Source of the DNA: Succiniclasticum ruminis DSM 9236 | Lineage (GTDB): Bacteria; Bacillota; Negativicutes; Acidaminococcales; Acidaminococcaceae | Assembly: GCF_900112895.1 (NCBI RefSeq) | Contig: NZ_FONL01000002.1 | Span: 62,001 to 126,000 of the forward strand | Direction of reading: 5' to 3' | DNA: 64,000 bases | Shown here: positions 52,628-59,977 of the stretch, piece after piece | How the letters are laid out: the number at the start of each line of letters is the position of its first letter | How positions within the stretch are numbered: position 1 is the stretch's first letter | Position numbers and translations under genes: made by a program | The notes under the pieces: generated by a model | The model's input: only the letters and a program-made list of their open reading frames with translations | What the model was told of the DNA's origin: nothing | The model's database searches: none

Positions 52628-52879
52628 ATGGCATTGAATCTGACAGTGACAACAAAGCGGGAGAAGAGCTCAAGTAGTGCGATAATTATCTTAAACGCCG
52701 ACTTGCCGAAGAACTGGAAAGAGAACTTGGCCGCGCAGAAAGACCAGAAGTACCAGGAACTGGAAAAGTTGTGGTACCAGGAAACCTATCCGGAAATCAA
52801 GAGGCAGCGGAGCAGGGAACTGGATCAATACTGGGCGAAACGGAGAGTGGAACTGGGCTTTACGGAACCGGAGGAATAA
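52628..52879 (+). CDS. Hypothetical protein, 83 aa
   Basis: The ATG at 52628 has AAGGAGCGG upstream. It is highly charged, with a likely helical second half (KYQELEKLWYQETYPEIKRQ onward). A disrupted copy lies directly upstream, so the locus has undergone tandem duplication. No family recognised. It lies between SEC-C and Sel1-repeat genes with short gaps and is probably co-transcribed with them. Confidence 0.65.
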   Translation: MALNLTVTTKREKSSSSAIIILNADLPKNWKENLAAQKDQKYQELEKLWYQETYPEIKRQRSRELDQYWAKRRVELGFTEPEE

Positions 52880-52903
52880 CAAAAAATGGAAGGAAACTTA
52901 AAT

Positions 52904-53917
52904 ATGAAAACCTGTGATATCCGTGATTATAATCTGGAGACTGGTAAAAATTACTATCATGGGACAGGTGTTGAAAAGAACTACAGCAAAGCAGCAGAAA
53001 TATTCAGTAGGCTTGCGGAACAGGGTGACGCAGATGCCCAAAATTATTTAGGCGTTATGTACGAGAACGGGCAAGGTGTAAAGAAGGATTATGTTAAAGC
53101 TGCAGAATGGTTCAGTAAAGCAGCTGGGCAGGGATATGCGCTTTCCCAATATAATTTGGCAATAATGTATGAGCGTGGCAAAGGTGTGGAATACAATGCT
53201 GCCAAAGCAGCTGAATGGTATGAAAAAGCAGCCGGGCAGGGGGATGCAAGCGCGCAGAACAATTTGGCTTTTCTGTACAGACAAGGATACGGCGTGCCAA
53301 AAGATCCTGCCAAAGCTGTGGAACTGTATGAAAAAGCAGCCAGAAACGGGTGTACGGCTGCCCAGCTTAATTTGGGGCATATATATGAGATTGGCAAAGA
53401 AACCGGACAGGATTATGCCAAAGCGGCAGAGTGGTACAGGATAGTTGCCGAAAAGGGGATTCCGGCCGGCGCGGCGAATCTTGCAGAGTTATATGATAAA
53501 GGCAACGGCGTCCCGCAGAATTATGCTGAAGCAGCGAAATGGTACAAAATTGCTGCCGAACACGATATAAAATGCGCCCAAACCAGATTAGGGGAAATGT
53601 ATGAAAAAGGTTTGGGCGTTCCGCAGGATTCAGAAAAAGCAGCATATTGGACAAAGAAAGGGGTATATTTGAGATCCTGGATTTTTAATATGAAAACCCT
53701 GTTCGAAAGGAGTAACCGGTATAATAGGCTGAACAAAGTGATTGAGAAAGTAACCGACCCGAAGCTAAAAAGCAGTCTTATCAAAACACGGGATGAGTAT
53801 TGGGCCAGGATACAGCAGCTGAATAAACCAAATTTTACGGATGAAGATTACCATCAGATAAAGCAGGAACATGAGCGTATGGATGACCTTATCAGTAAGA
53901 TGGAAAAACTGATATAA
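52904..53917 (+). CDS. Sel1-like repeat protein
   Basis: 337 aa from the ATG at 52904 after GGAAGGAAA; ATG 52886 is an alternative. At least six Sel1 units of 36 residues (about 15-255) with the pattern A-x-NLG-x-MYExGxGVxxDYxKAAEWxxKAAxQG. Examples are AQNYLGVMYENGQGVKKDYV and AAKWYKIAAEHDIKCAQTRL. These form an alpha/alpha superhelix for protein-protein contact. The C-terminal about 80 residues are charged helices. No signal peptide, so cytosolic. Partner unknown; neighbouring WG and SEC-C genes suggest a group of interaction proteins. Confidence 0.9.
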   Translation: MKTCDIRDYNLETGKNYYHGTGVEKNYSKAAEIFSRLAEQGDADAQNYLGVMYENGQGVKKDYVKAAEWFSKAAGQGYALSQYNLAIMYERGKGVEYNAAKAAEWYEKAAGQGDASAQNNLAFLYRQGYGVPKDPAKAVELYEKAARNGCTAAQLNLGHIYEIGKETGQDYAKAAEWYRIVAEKGIPAGAANLAELYDKGNGVPQNYAEAAKWYKIAAEHDIKCAQTRLGEMYEKGLGVPQDSEKAAYWTKKGVYLRSWIFNMKTLFERSNRYNRLNKVIEKVTDPKLKSSLIKTRDEYWARIQQLNKPNFTDEDYHQIKQEHERMDDLISKMEKLI

Positions 53918-53986
53918 TGAAAGAACGACAGGAATTACCTATGTGATTTGAAATGTAGAAGAGGGCTACATGAAAGGGGATTTTCC

Positions 53987-54895
53987 ATGAGAAATTATCT
54001 GCCGAAGGATTATGATTTATCTGATGAGGAATGGGATGAAAAGTACCTCAGAGGCTGTAAGGAAATAAGAGGATCCATTGATCAAAAGCCACATTTCATT
54101 ACGAGAAGTGGGAAAGAAGTGGTAGTTGATACTACGGAAAGATTTGAATTATGCTTTGGCGGTATTGGACTTTGCCCATATAACGCCAAGTGGTTAAGTC
54201 CCCCTTGGCCAGATACCGGCCTGTATGAGTCATATGCCATAGATGCCGGTACGTGGGGCTTTATAGACACCGAAGGGAATGTGGTAATTGAGCCGCAATA
54301 TGTGTACGTAATAGGCCCTTGTGGTTATTATTGCAAAGAAGATTATTATGTGGTGGCAAAAATGATTGACGGGAAAGCCCGTTGGGGCGTGCTGGATCAT
54401 ACTGGCACAGAAGTAATTCCCTGTCAATACACAGCTATTCAGGATACTAAGTATGACGTAGTGATCTTTCAGGAAGAAGAAAAAGGCTTATACGGCCTGA
54501 TGTACATTGATGGGACTATCATAGCTAAACCAAAGTTTGCGCACATTGATACTTGGGATGTTGATATGCACAAAAAGGTACTGGCAGCAGGAACTGATAT
54601 ATATTTTGACGGTGTGTATTCGTTAGAAAAAGACTGTTTTATTGTGCCGTGCAGGTTTGCCCATATTTGGTTTATGGATGAATATATAGAAGCAGATTAT
54701 CCCATACAATCCGATTATGAAGATTTTGCTGACGATATTGATTATACAGAGTATCTTGTTATCCTTAGAAAAAATAATATTGAATTTGGAGGGACAGAAT
54801 ACTTTGATTATGCAGGCAACCTCTTGGATAAAATGGAAGTCAGGAGAAGGGAATACCATAAACAGATTGGTATAAGTAAAGAACCGCGTAAATAA
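53987..54895 (+). CDS. WG-repeat protein
   Basis: 302 aa from the ATG at 53987 after AAAGGGGA; the upstream ATG lacks a site. WG (KWG) repeats at about 75-105 (GTWGFIDTEGNVVIEPQYVY), 125-150 (ARWGVLDHTGTEVIPCQYTA) and 165-185 (GLYGLMYIDGTIIAKPKFAH). These beta repeats occur in many proteins of gut bacteria, mostly uncharacterised. The rest is acidic. No signal peptide is seen. Confidence 0.85.
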   Translation: MRNYLPKDYDLSDEEWDEKYLRGCKEIRGSIDQKPHFITRSGKEVVVDTTERFELCFGGIGLCPYNAKWLSPPWPDTGLYESYAIDAGTWGFIDTEGNVVIEPQYVYVIGPCGYYCKEDYYVVAKMIDGKARWGVLDHTGTEVIPCQYTAIQDTKYDVVIFQEEEKGLYGLMYIDGTIIAKPKFAHIDTWDVDMHKKVLAAGTDIYFDGVYSLEKDCFIVPCRFAHIWFMDEYIEADYPIQSDYEDFADDIDYTEYLVILRKNNIEFGGTEYFDYAGNLLDKMEVRRREYHKQIGISKEPRK

Positions 54896-54951
54896 ACCGT
54901 TATGCGGTATGAGGGGTGTAAATATCCGGTCAGGCCCTCCCAATACAGTAT

Positions 54952-55322
54952 TTGACATTCTATTTAATATCTGATAGTCTAGTTGTGGAAGCCTTACCGG
55001 CTGCCAATGACAGGGCATTTTTGCTGTGTCCAAGGCGCTGGCAAGGCCTCTTCTAAAAACCTCTCATGGTTACACCTTCGGGATATTGGTTCCCGACGCG
55101 CTGGATTCATGCAGAGGTTTAATAAAAGATCTGCCTGAGCCTAGGGTCGACGTCCATCTGGATAGTGCCGTTAGGCGTGCCAGTACCCTTAGTGATGCTG
55201 GTTAGATTATGATCAACATTTGTTGTATCAGCAACCCGGCCAGTGCTTTTTCAAGAAGCGAAGCCTCGCATATGTGTAGTATCTTTCGATATTGTGCCTG
55301 TGATATGGGTCGTTTCTTTTTA
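54952..55322 (+). ncRNA. Putative noncoding RNA 1 with promoter (array start)
   Basis: Promoter TTGACA (54952-54957), 17 bases, TAGTCT (54975-54980). Just after the start, GCCTTACCGGC pairs with GCTGGCAAGGC (about 54991-55047) in a long stem. Then comes unit C copy 1: AACCTCT (55058-55064) paired with AGAGGTT (55113-55119). The transcript could end there or run to a second hairpin, AAGAAGCGA/TCGTTTCTT (about 55253-55318), which has a T-run. No open frame of note. Confidence 0.6.
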
Positions 55323-55324
55323 AT

Positions 55325-55556
55325 TTGACAAATTATTTTAAGATTGGTATAGTTTTAATAGGGTGACCAACCGAAACTGGATCAGTACTTGTTACTGGTG
55401 AAAGCCTTTTGGCGCCCTGTATAAAAGGTGCTTGATCCTTTACGCCCGGGTCAATAACCCGGAAACGACCGGGAGAAGTACCTAAAAAAGCCCTTCACGC
55501 CTCCCCCTAATTGCCAATTAGGTACGGACCGCTGTGAAGGGCTTTTATTTTTTTGA
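55325..55556 (+). ncRNA. Putative noncoding RNA 2 (unit A) with promoter and terminator
   Basis: Promoter TTGACA (55325-55330), 17 bases, TATAGT (55348-55353). Unit A follows: outer GGGTG (55361-55365)/CGCCC (55413-55417), hairpin CAGTA-CTTGT-TACTG (55383-55397), and GCC-TTTT-GGC. Downstream is a CCCGGGT/ACCCGG pair (about 55445-55462). The end is a strong terminator, AAAAGCCCTTCAC...GTGAAGGGCTTTT (about 55486-55545), with an inner CCTAATT/AATTAGG hairpin and seven T. Confidence 0.65.
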
Positions 55557-55591
55557 TTATACGATACGGCGAAAATGGAGAATCGTATAAC
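55556..55591. repeat. Spacer motif between RNA units, inverted repeat here
   Basis: TTATACGAT and ATCGTATAA flank GCGAAAATGGAGA. Variants of AAAATGGAG followed by TCGTATAAC recur near 55820-55840 and, in part, near 56580-56650 and 56825. It is always between RNA units, never inside one. It may be an operator or a recombination remnant. Confidence 0.5.
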
Positions 55592-55599
55592 TCTGCGAA

Positions 55600-55800
55600 T
55601 TTGTATTGCTATTAATATCTTTTTGTGATAATATTTGATTGCCGGAAGGGTTGAGCTTGGCATTGAGCGTTGATACCCAATTTTCGGACGAGGGGCGCGA
55701 ATGCCTGGACTGTCCCTCCCAAATATTTAGAAAAACTTCTCTTGGTGATCCCCCCAGCGATTGCTGCTGGGTTGGCTTGATCCATGCAGAAGTTTTTTTG
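55600..55800 (+). ncRNA. Putative noncoding RNA 3 (unit C copy 2)
   Basis: A possible promoter has GATAAT (55626-55631) with a weak -35. The RNA has a G-rich/C-rich pairing GAGGGGC/GTCCCTC-like region (about 55690-55719), then unit C copy 2: AACTTCT (55734-55740) with AGAAGTT (55788-55794) and seven T, enclosing CCCAGC/GCTGGG. An open frame at 55639-55839 has no homology and no ribosome site. Confidence 0.5.
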
Positions 55801-55925
55801 TTTGTAAAAGCGGACGGTGAAAAATGGAGTTTCGTATAACCGAAAAATTCACGTTTATCTCACTAAACAAATAATCGGAATCGCTAAAACGCGTTCTGGC
55901 AATCAGTTTTGTCAGAATGTTTTTT

Positions 55926-56030
55926 TTGACAAATTTTAAAGGATCGTTTTATACTGTCTATAGAGCGACCAACCGAAACTGGGTCAGCACTTGTTGCTGG
56001 CGAAAGCCTTTTGGCGCTCCTTTCGTTATT
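55926..56030 (+). ncRNA. Putative noncoding RNA 4 (unit B) with promoter
   Basis: Promoter TTGACA (55926-55931), 18 bases, TATACT (55950-55955), similar in sequence to the RNA 2 promoter. Unit B: outer GAGCG (55963-55967)/CGCTC (56015-56019), hairpin CAGCA-CTTGT-TGCTG (55985-55999), GCC-TTTT-GGC. The core GACCAACCGAAACTGG is identical to unit A, while both stems have changed in a paired way. A weak T-rich end (CTTTCGTTATT) runs into the next promoter. Confidence 0.65.
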
Positions 56031-56259
56031 GACACCAATTTATCCATTATCTTATAATATCTGTAGAAGTTGGCGTACCCTGTGCGGATCTTATTTATCT
56101 GGGGTCTGAAGGGCGGTCGCTTCTAAGAATCGGTAGAGGCCGAGGACCGTTTTACGGCAGACCTTGGTAAGATACCTGCCGGTTTTTGTTTAGAACTTCT
56201 CTTGGTGATTCCCTTCAGCGATTGCTGCTGGACTGGCTTGACCCATGCAGAAGTTTTAA
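56029..56259 (+). ncRNA. Putative noncoding RNA 5 (unit C copy 3) with promoter
   Basis: Promoter TTGACA (56029-56034), 18 bases, TATAAT (56053-56058). The RNA contains AATCGGTAG (about 56128-56136), which can pair with CTGCCGGTT (56176-56184) with two wobbles, then T5, a first terminator. About ten bases on lies unit C copy 3: AACTTCT (56194-56200) with AGAAGTT (56249-56255), TTTT. Confidence 0.62.
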
Positions 56260-56344
56260 ATAGAGCGTTCCCTCATGAATCCGTCAGACGTTCTGCGTTA
56301 GGTGGTCATGATATGGGACTACTCTTAAATAGCATTATCTTTGC

Positions 56345-56557
56345 GAACGAGCGAATCTCCTCTGGTTCCGGCTTCAATGCCAGTGGGAGTGAAAAACGCA
56401 CCGTCGCCGGAGGCGGGGGTTGGGGTTCCGTTCCCACCAAAGGATATTGCTATAACATCACCATCGGCAGGCAGGCTGTTATCGCCGTTGGTGATGTAAA
56501 ACTCTTCACGGCAGTACCTGATTTGGGTTCAGGCCCACGAGCCGTGAAGAGTTTTTA
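56345..56557 (+). ncRNA. Putative noncoding RNA 6 with strong terminator
   Basis: No clear promoter, so it may be read through from RNA 5. Stems: TCTCC...GGGAG near 56357-56389, ACATCACCA with TGGTGATGT (about 56455-56497). The terminator AACTCTTCACGGC (56500-56512) pairs with GCCGTGAAGAGTT (56541-56553) over 13 bp and has the same nested design (inner CCTGA/TCAGG) as the RNA 2 terminator. Confidence 0.55.
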
Positions 56558-56649
56558 TTATATTGGAACTTAAGCCGTCGATGAGAAAAATGGTATTTTA
56601 TCGCCGATTTTGTCATAATAGAAAAAACGGTTTAGAGTATCGTATAACA

Positions 56650-56766
56650 TTGACAGGTTGCAAGATCATAATTATAATTGATTTAGCAAGAGCTGACCTT
56701 CGCGGATTGCTGTTAGGTGTTTCATCTGTTCGGCCCCGCGTCTTGAAAGAGGACAGCTCTTTTTTG
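56650..56766 (+). ncRNA. Putative noncoding RNA 7 with promoter and terminator
   Basis: Promoter TTGACA (56650-56655), 17 bases, TATAAT (56673-56678), the best of the array. The roughly 80-base RNA is a single domain: AAGAGCTG (56688-56695) pairs with CAGCTCTT (56754-56761) plus six T, enclosing CGCGG (56701-56705)/CCGCG. Confidence 0.7.
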
Positions 56767-57001
56767 TGTGTGGATGACTTATTCCGTGTAACTATCATGC
56801 AGATGCCTTTTGGTATGCGATAAGGAGAAAATGGAAGTGTACAACCACATAATTCAATTCCTACACAAAACCTGCATGAACTCTTATGTGGCGCAGAATT
56901 TGCTTGACAGTCAAAGTTGTCAAAAATTAGCAATTTTTTATTTTGTAAAACCGGCGATGGTATTTCATCTGCTTTAAAACAAGGTTAATGTGTACAAGTA
57001 C

Positions 57002-57119
57002 TTGCATTTGACAGAATTAGTGCTATAATTAGCACTGTTGCAAAGGAAGTTGTCGGCAGATTTCAGAATCAACGTCAAGAAGCATGGCCCGGGGAACTGC
57101 GTTGCCCGGGCTGTTTTTT
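57002..57119 (+). promoter_or_regulatory. Promoter, operator and terminator leader before the sigma/XRE gene
   Basis: TTGCAT (57002-57007), 16 bases, TATAAT (57024-57029). The palindrome AGTGCTA-TAAT-TAGCACT (57019-57036) overlaps the -10 box, a good repressor site. About 50 bases on, GCCCGGG (57087-57093) pairs with CCCGGGC (57105-57111), followed by TGTTTTTT. So transcripts either end as a short RNA or read through into the gene. Upstream (about 56910-56930) TTGACA/TGTCAA form another inverted repeat. Nothing else is seen in 56767-57001. Confidence 0.7.
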
Positions 57120-57177
57120 GCTGTTCTGCCGATCAACGCAAGCACAATATAGCAGGAGAGTTGTTTTTTACAAGGGT

Positions 57178-58824
57178 ATGAAACGGGATAACAGGGCGAC
57201 AGCATTAAAAAAGCTGGAGAATATCGCCAAAAAAGAAAAAGATCTGTGGTATCGGCGGATCTGTGATTACGCACTGGCGTACCGTCTGACTGTCGACGAC
57301 AGGATCTGGCTCTACAATAAACTGAAAGCAAAAGGCGTCACAATCCTGGGAATGGATCCCACAGCAGAACCGGAGCCCAGACGGAAGTCATGGTATGATG
57401 AAGATGGCACGGAATACTTTGATTTCGCCCATAAAGACTATGAGGCTGTATACGATGAGATAATAAAGAACTGTAATGCACTCAGGCCGTTGGTGGATAA
57501 AGTCAGAACCATAAAACCGCCGCAACGGTATGAACTGGAACATCTCAGCAAAAAGATCATCAAAGGGGATGACGGTGCGCGTGAACGGCTGACAGAAATG
57601 TACCTGCGCACAGCCCTGGCTTTCGGCCTCAGATGGTCGAAGCTGCTGGATGTGAACCTGCAGGAAGCAGTAGGGGATGCGCTTGAAGGTCTTGTAAGGG
57701 CTGTCAACAGTTATTCACCGGAAAACGGGAACATGTTTTCCATGTATCTTTTTGGCTGGATGCGTCATACAACGGCGAAAGGACAAACGACACATGACCC
57801 GCAGGTCTCGATCAGGAAAGACAGAAGATTCCACTTTGTCAGTGCCTATTGCGTATTGAAGAAGTGGGGCTGTACGGGGTGCGACAGGCTGCCGGATTGC
57901 AATGAGGCAGTACAAAAGGTTGCAGAAAGGCTGAACTGGGAGCCGGAAGACGCCCGGGCAGCAATACGGGCCTCACTGGAACCGCTGTCGCTGGAAGCCT
58001 TCCTTGAAACCGCGGAACACACGGCTAGCGAAGGCTTTTCTGAAGAAATCCAGGAAGAAGAGGATGACGCCCCGGATTACGAGGAGGAACTGTCAGGCTA
58101 TTGCACCGATACGGCAGAAGAAGCGGAAACAGGCCTGACCGACTGGCTGCTGCAGAAAAAACTGCAGGAGCAGATGGACCGGCTGACCCCCAGGGAAAAG
58201 AAAGTACTGGAGTATCGCAACGGGATCGGATGCGGTCGGCCTTACACGCTGGAAGAGATCGGATGTATGTATGGCGTATCAAGAACGAGAATACAACAGG
58301 TCGAAACCATGGCGAAGGAGAAGCTGCGGGCCAGAAGCAAAGTTCTGAAAGACTACCTTCCGGACAAACAGTCAGGCCAGGATAAACAAATGATGCAGAA
58401 GAGACCGCAGGCCAGTGGAACAAAGCCGAAAACGAAACCATCAAATAAAAAGGTAAGGAGAACTGTCATGAAGCTGTCAGAATTACTTGTATGCTACAGA
58501 AAGGAACATAATCTGGACAGGAGGGAGATGGCGGAACTGTGCGAGATATCGGAAGCCACACTTTCACACCTTGAGGAACCGGGCAACGTGAAATGTCCCG
58601 CTTCCAGGATACTGTTAAAACTCTTCAGAAACATGGAAATAACCGAGGATGTTTTTATGGACGTCATAAAGCACGACAGCCTGTTCCACGGACTGGACAT
58701 CGCCTGGATGTGGGAGGACAGAAACGAGGAAAGGCTGCTGAAGTATTATCATCAGATGAACAAGCAGGGAAAGGAACTCGCACTGGCTCAGGTACAGGTA
58801 CTTGCCGAATCAAGGAATTTCTAG
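57178..58824 (+). CDS. Sigma-70-like protein fused to a C-terminal XRE domain
   Basis: 548 aa from ATG 57178; the ribosome site is poor (GGAGAG 20 bases away, or AAGGG too close). Residues about 122-203 resemble sigma region 2 (NLQEAVGDALEGLVRAVNSY, then MFSMYLFGWMRHTTAKG). A cysteine group CVLKKWGCTGCDRLPDC (about 227-243) is an unusual insert, possibly metal-binding. Region 4 is clear at about 330-385: LTPREKKVLEYRNG, then YTLEEIGCMYGVSRTRIQQV. From about 431, MKLSELLVCYRKEHNLDRRE onward is an XRE helix-turn-helix (LCEISEATLSHLEEPG) with a helical tail. It is probably a mobile-element regulator acting on RNA polymerase. Regulation by the palindromic operator upstream is inferred. Confidence 0.8.
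   Translation: MKRDNRATALKKLENIAKKEKDLWYRRICDYALAYRLTVDDRIWLYNKLKAKGVTILGMDPTAEPEPRRKSWYDEDGTEYFDFAHKDYEAVYDEIIKNCNALRPLVDKVRTIKPPQRYELEHLSKKIIKGDDGARERLTEMYLRTALAFGLRWSKLLDVNLQEAVGDALEGLVRAVNSYSPENGNMFSMYLFGWMRHTTAKGQTTHDPQVSIRKDRRFHFVSAYCVLKKWGCTGCDRLPDCNEAVQKVAERLNWEPEDARAAIRASLEPLSLEAFLETAEHTASEGFSEEIQEEEDDAPDYEEELSGYCTDTAEEAETGLTDWLLQKKLQEQMDRLTPREKKVLEYRNGIGCGRPYTLEEIGCMYGVSRTRIQQVETMAKEKLRARSKVLKDYLPDKQSGQDKQMMQKRPQASGTKPKTKPSNKKVRRTVMKLSELLVCYRKEHNLDRREMAELCEISEATLSHLEEPGNVKCPASRILLKLFRNMEITEDVFMDVIKHDSLFHGLDIAWMWEDRNEERLLKYYHQMNKQGKELALAQVQVLAESRNF
58468..58824 (+). other. Possible internal start giving the XRE domain alone
   Basis: An in-frame ATG at 58468 is preceded by GGTAAGGAG at seven bases, a better site than that of the full gene. 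It would give a 118-aa free XRE protein. Either two products are made, or a once separate gene has been fused by loss of a stop. Confidence 0.5.
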
Positions 58825-58993
58825 ACAAAACATCTGATCCGTGTTTCTGGGGCAGTAAATATTATTTTTAAAAATTACTGAACAATATAGTAAAGAAACA
58901 GCATTCCTCCCAATATTTGTTGTTTTTCTTTATTGTTTTTCAAGTTTCAGACTCCTTAATTTTTCCAGTTTTCTTCATTTTTTCATTGAAATG

Positions 58994-59027
58994 CCCGGAT
59001 ACCGTACGGTATCCGGGTACCTTTTTT
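58994..59027. terminator. Perfect palindromic terminator
   Basis: CCCGGATACCGT and ACGGTATCCGGG join without loop into a 24-base palindrome (58994-59017), then TACCTTTTTT. It terminates the sigma/XRE transcript and may serve the converging XRE gene. The rest of 58825-59112 shows nothing else. Confidence 0.75.
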
Positions 59028-59112
59028 CAGAAACAAGGCGCCAGCCGTTGTCCTTCCTACCGGCAGCGCTATTGGTATACCACCGGTACATTGCAGGAAA
59101 GACAGTAACAGG

Positions 59113-59475
59113 TTACTCTTTATCTGCCAATACCATCCAGCCGTTTTCCTCGAGGATACTTCGCAGTGCCTTCGCAGAATCAAGAATGACCCGTCTTTCA
59201 TAATTGGAGCAGCCGGACAGCAGCCGCGACAGTTCTGCATCACCGGGATAACTGCTACCCGTAAGGCTTTCCGACAGCAGCTGGTCCACAGATATCTCAA
59301 GCGCATTGGCAATCCGGACTATAAGGCCGAGGCTTGCTTTCTTCCGGGCATTTTCTATATGGCTTATATACTGCGGGGATGAATCTGTCATCTCTGCCAG
59401 CCTTGCCTGTGAGACCCCGGCCCGTATCCGTTCCTCCCGGATACGCCGTCCCAGATGCTTGTAGTTAAGTTTCAT
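59113..59475 (-). CDS. XRE-family transcriptional regulator
   Basis: 120 aa. The helix-turn-helix is at 8-62 (LGRRIREERIRAGVSQARLA, then SPQYISHIENARKKASLGLI). A short helical C-terminal part (about 75-115) follows. It is a Cro/CI-type repressor, divergent from a second XRE gene with operator-like repeats between. It likely controls both promoters and so the lysogeny-like state of the element. Confidence 0.9.
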   Translation of the reverse strand: MKLNYKHLGRRIREERIRAGVSQARLAEMTDSSPQYISHIENARKKASLGLIVRIANALEISVDQLLSESLTGSSYPGDAELSRLLSGCSNYERRVILDSAKALRSILEENGWMVLADKE

Positions 59476-59609
59476 AATCTCACCTTCTATCGTGTATATT
59501 TACCGATTATTATATACACTATCGTGTAAGTTGTCTACTATCGGCTGTTCTAAATACAGCCTTTTCAAGATAGTATTGACCATAGAAGAGATTTTGAAAG
59601 GAGAACCCT
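59476..59609. promoter_or_regulatory. Operator region between divergent XRE genes
   Basis: The direct repeat CTATCGTGTA occurs at 59487-59496 and 59519-59528. GTGTATA (59492-59498) and TATACAC (59513-59519) form an inverted pair. Such paired repeats are typical operators of CI/Cro-like switches. Confidence 0.6.
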
Positions 59610-59951
59610 ATGGATGACTGCCTGAAAGGGATCGGGGAAAGGATCAGGGAAGCGAGGAAAGAACGCAGCCTGACCCAGTCCGCGCTGGCGGAAAAACTGG
59701 ACATTTCCGTCTCCCATATGAGTGACATAGAGACAGGCCGTACAAACTTCGGCATAGATATCTTTATGCGGATAACAGAGATCCTCCAGGTATCGGCCGA
59801 TTCGCTTTTGCGCACCAATGTACCGGAAGTGGATGCCGTCTATTCAGCCGAGCTCAAAGGGCTTATGGAGGGCTGTTCCTCATCCGAGAAGGAAGCGATG
59901 TTAAAGACTCTCCGCAGCATGAAAACGGTTTTCCTGAACAACCGCAAATAA
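59610..59951 (+). CDS. XRE-family transcriptional regulator
   Basis: 113 aa with AAAGGAG upstream. HTH at about 8-65 (IGERIREARKERSLTQSALA, then VSHMSDIETGRTNFGIDIFM). The C-terminal segment SSEKEAMLKTLRSMKTVFLN resembles the end of the divergent repressor, so the two are paralogues. Probable antagonist or partner in the switch controlling the downstream recombinase. Confidence 0.9.
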   Translation: MDDCLKGIGERIREARKERSLTQSALAEKLDISVSHMSDIETGRTNFGIDIFMRITEILQVSADSLLRTNVPEVDAVYSAELKGLMEGCSSSEKEAMLKTLRSMKTVFLNNRK

Positions 59952-59977
59952 TTTTATAAAATTTTTGCCGAAACTAT

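Noticed and set aside
55058-55794. Unit C copies as integron attC sites
   Set aside because: They lack the GTTRRRY core and imperfect long palindrome of attC, and no IntI-type integrase or cassettes are present.
56202-56573. 123-codon open frame across RNA 5 and RNA 6
   Set aside because: It runs through terminator stems, has no ribosome site, no homology and odd composition; the stems explain the sequence better.
57010-57029. TTGACA at 57008-57013 as the -35 of the TATAAT at 57024
   Set aside because: The spacing is only ten bases; TTGCAT at 57002 with 16 bases fits better.
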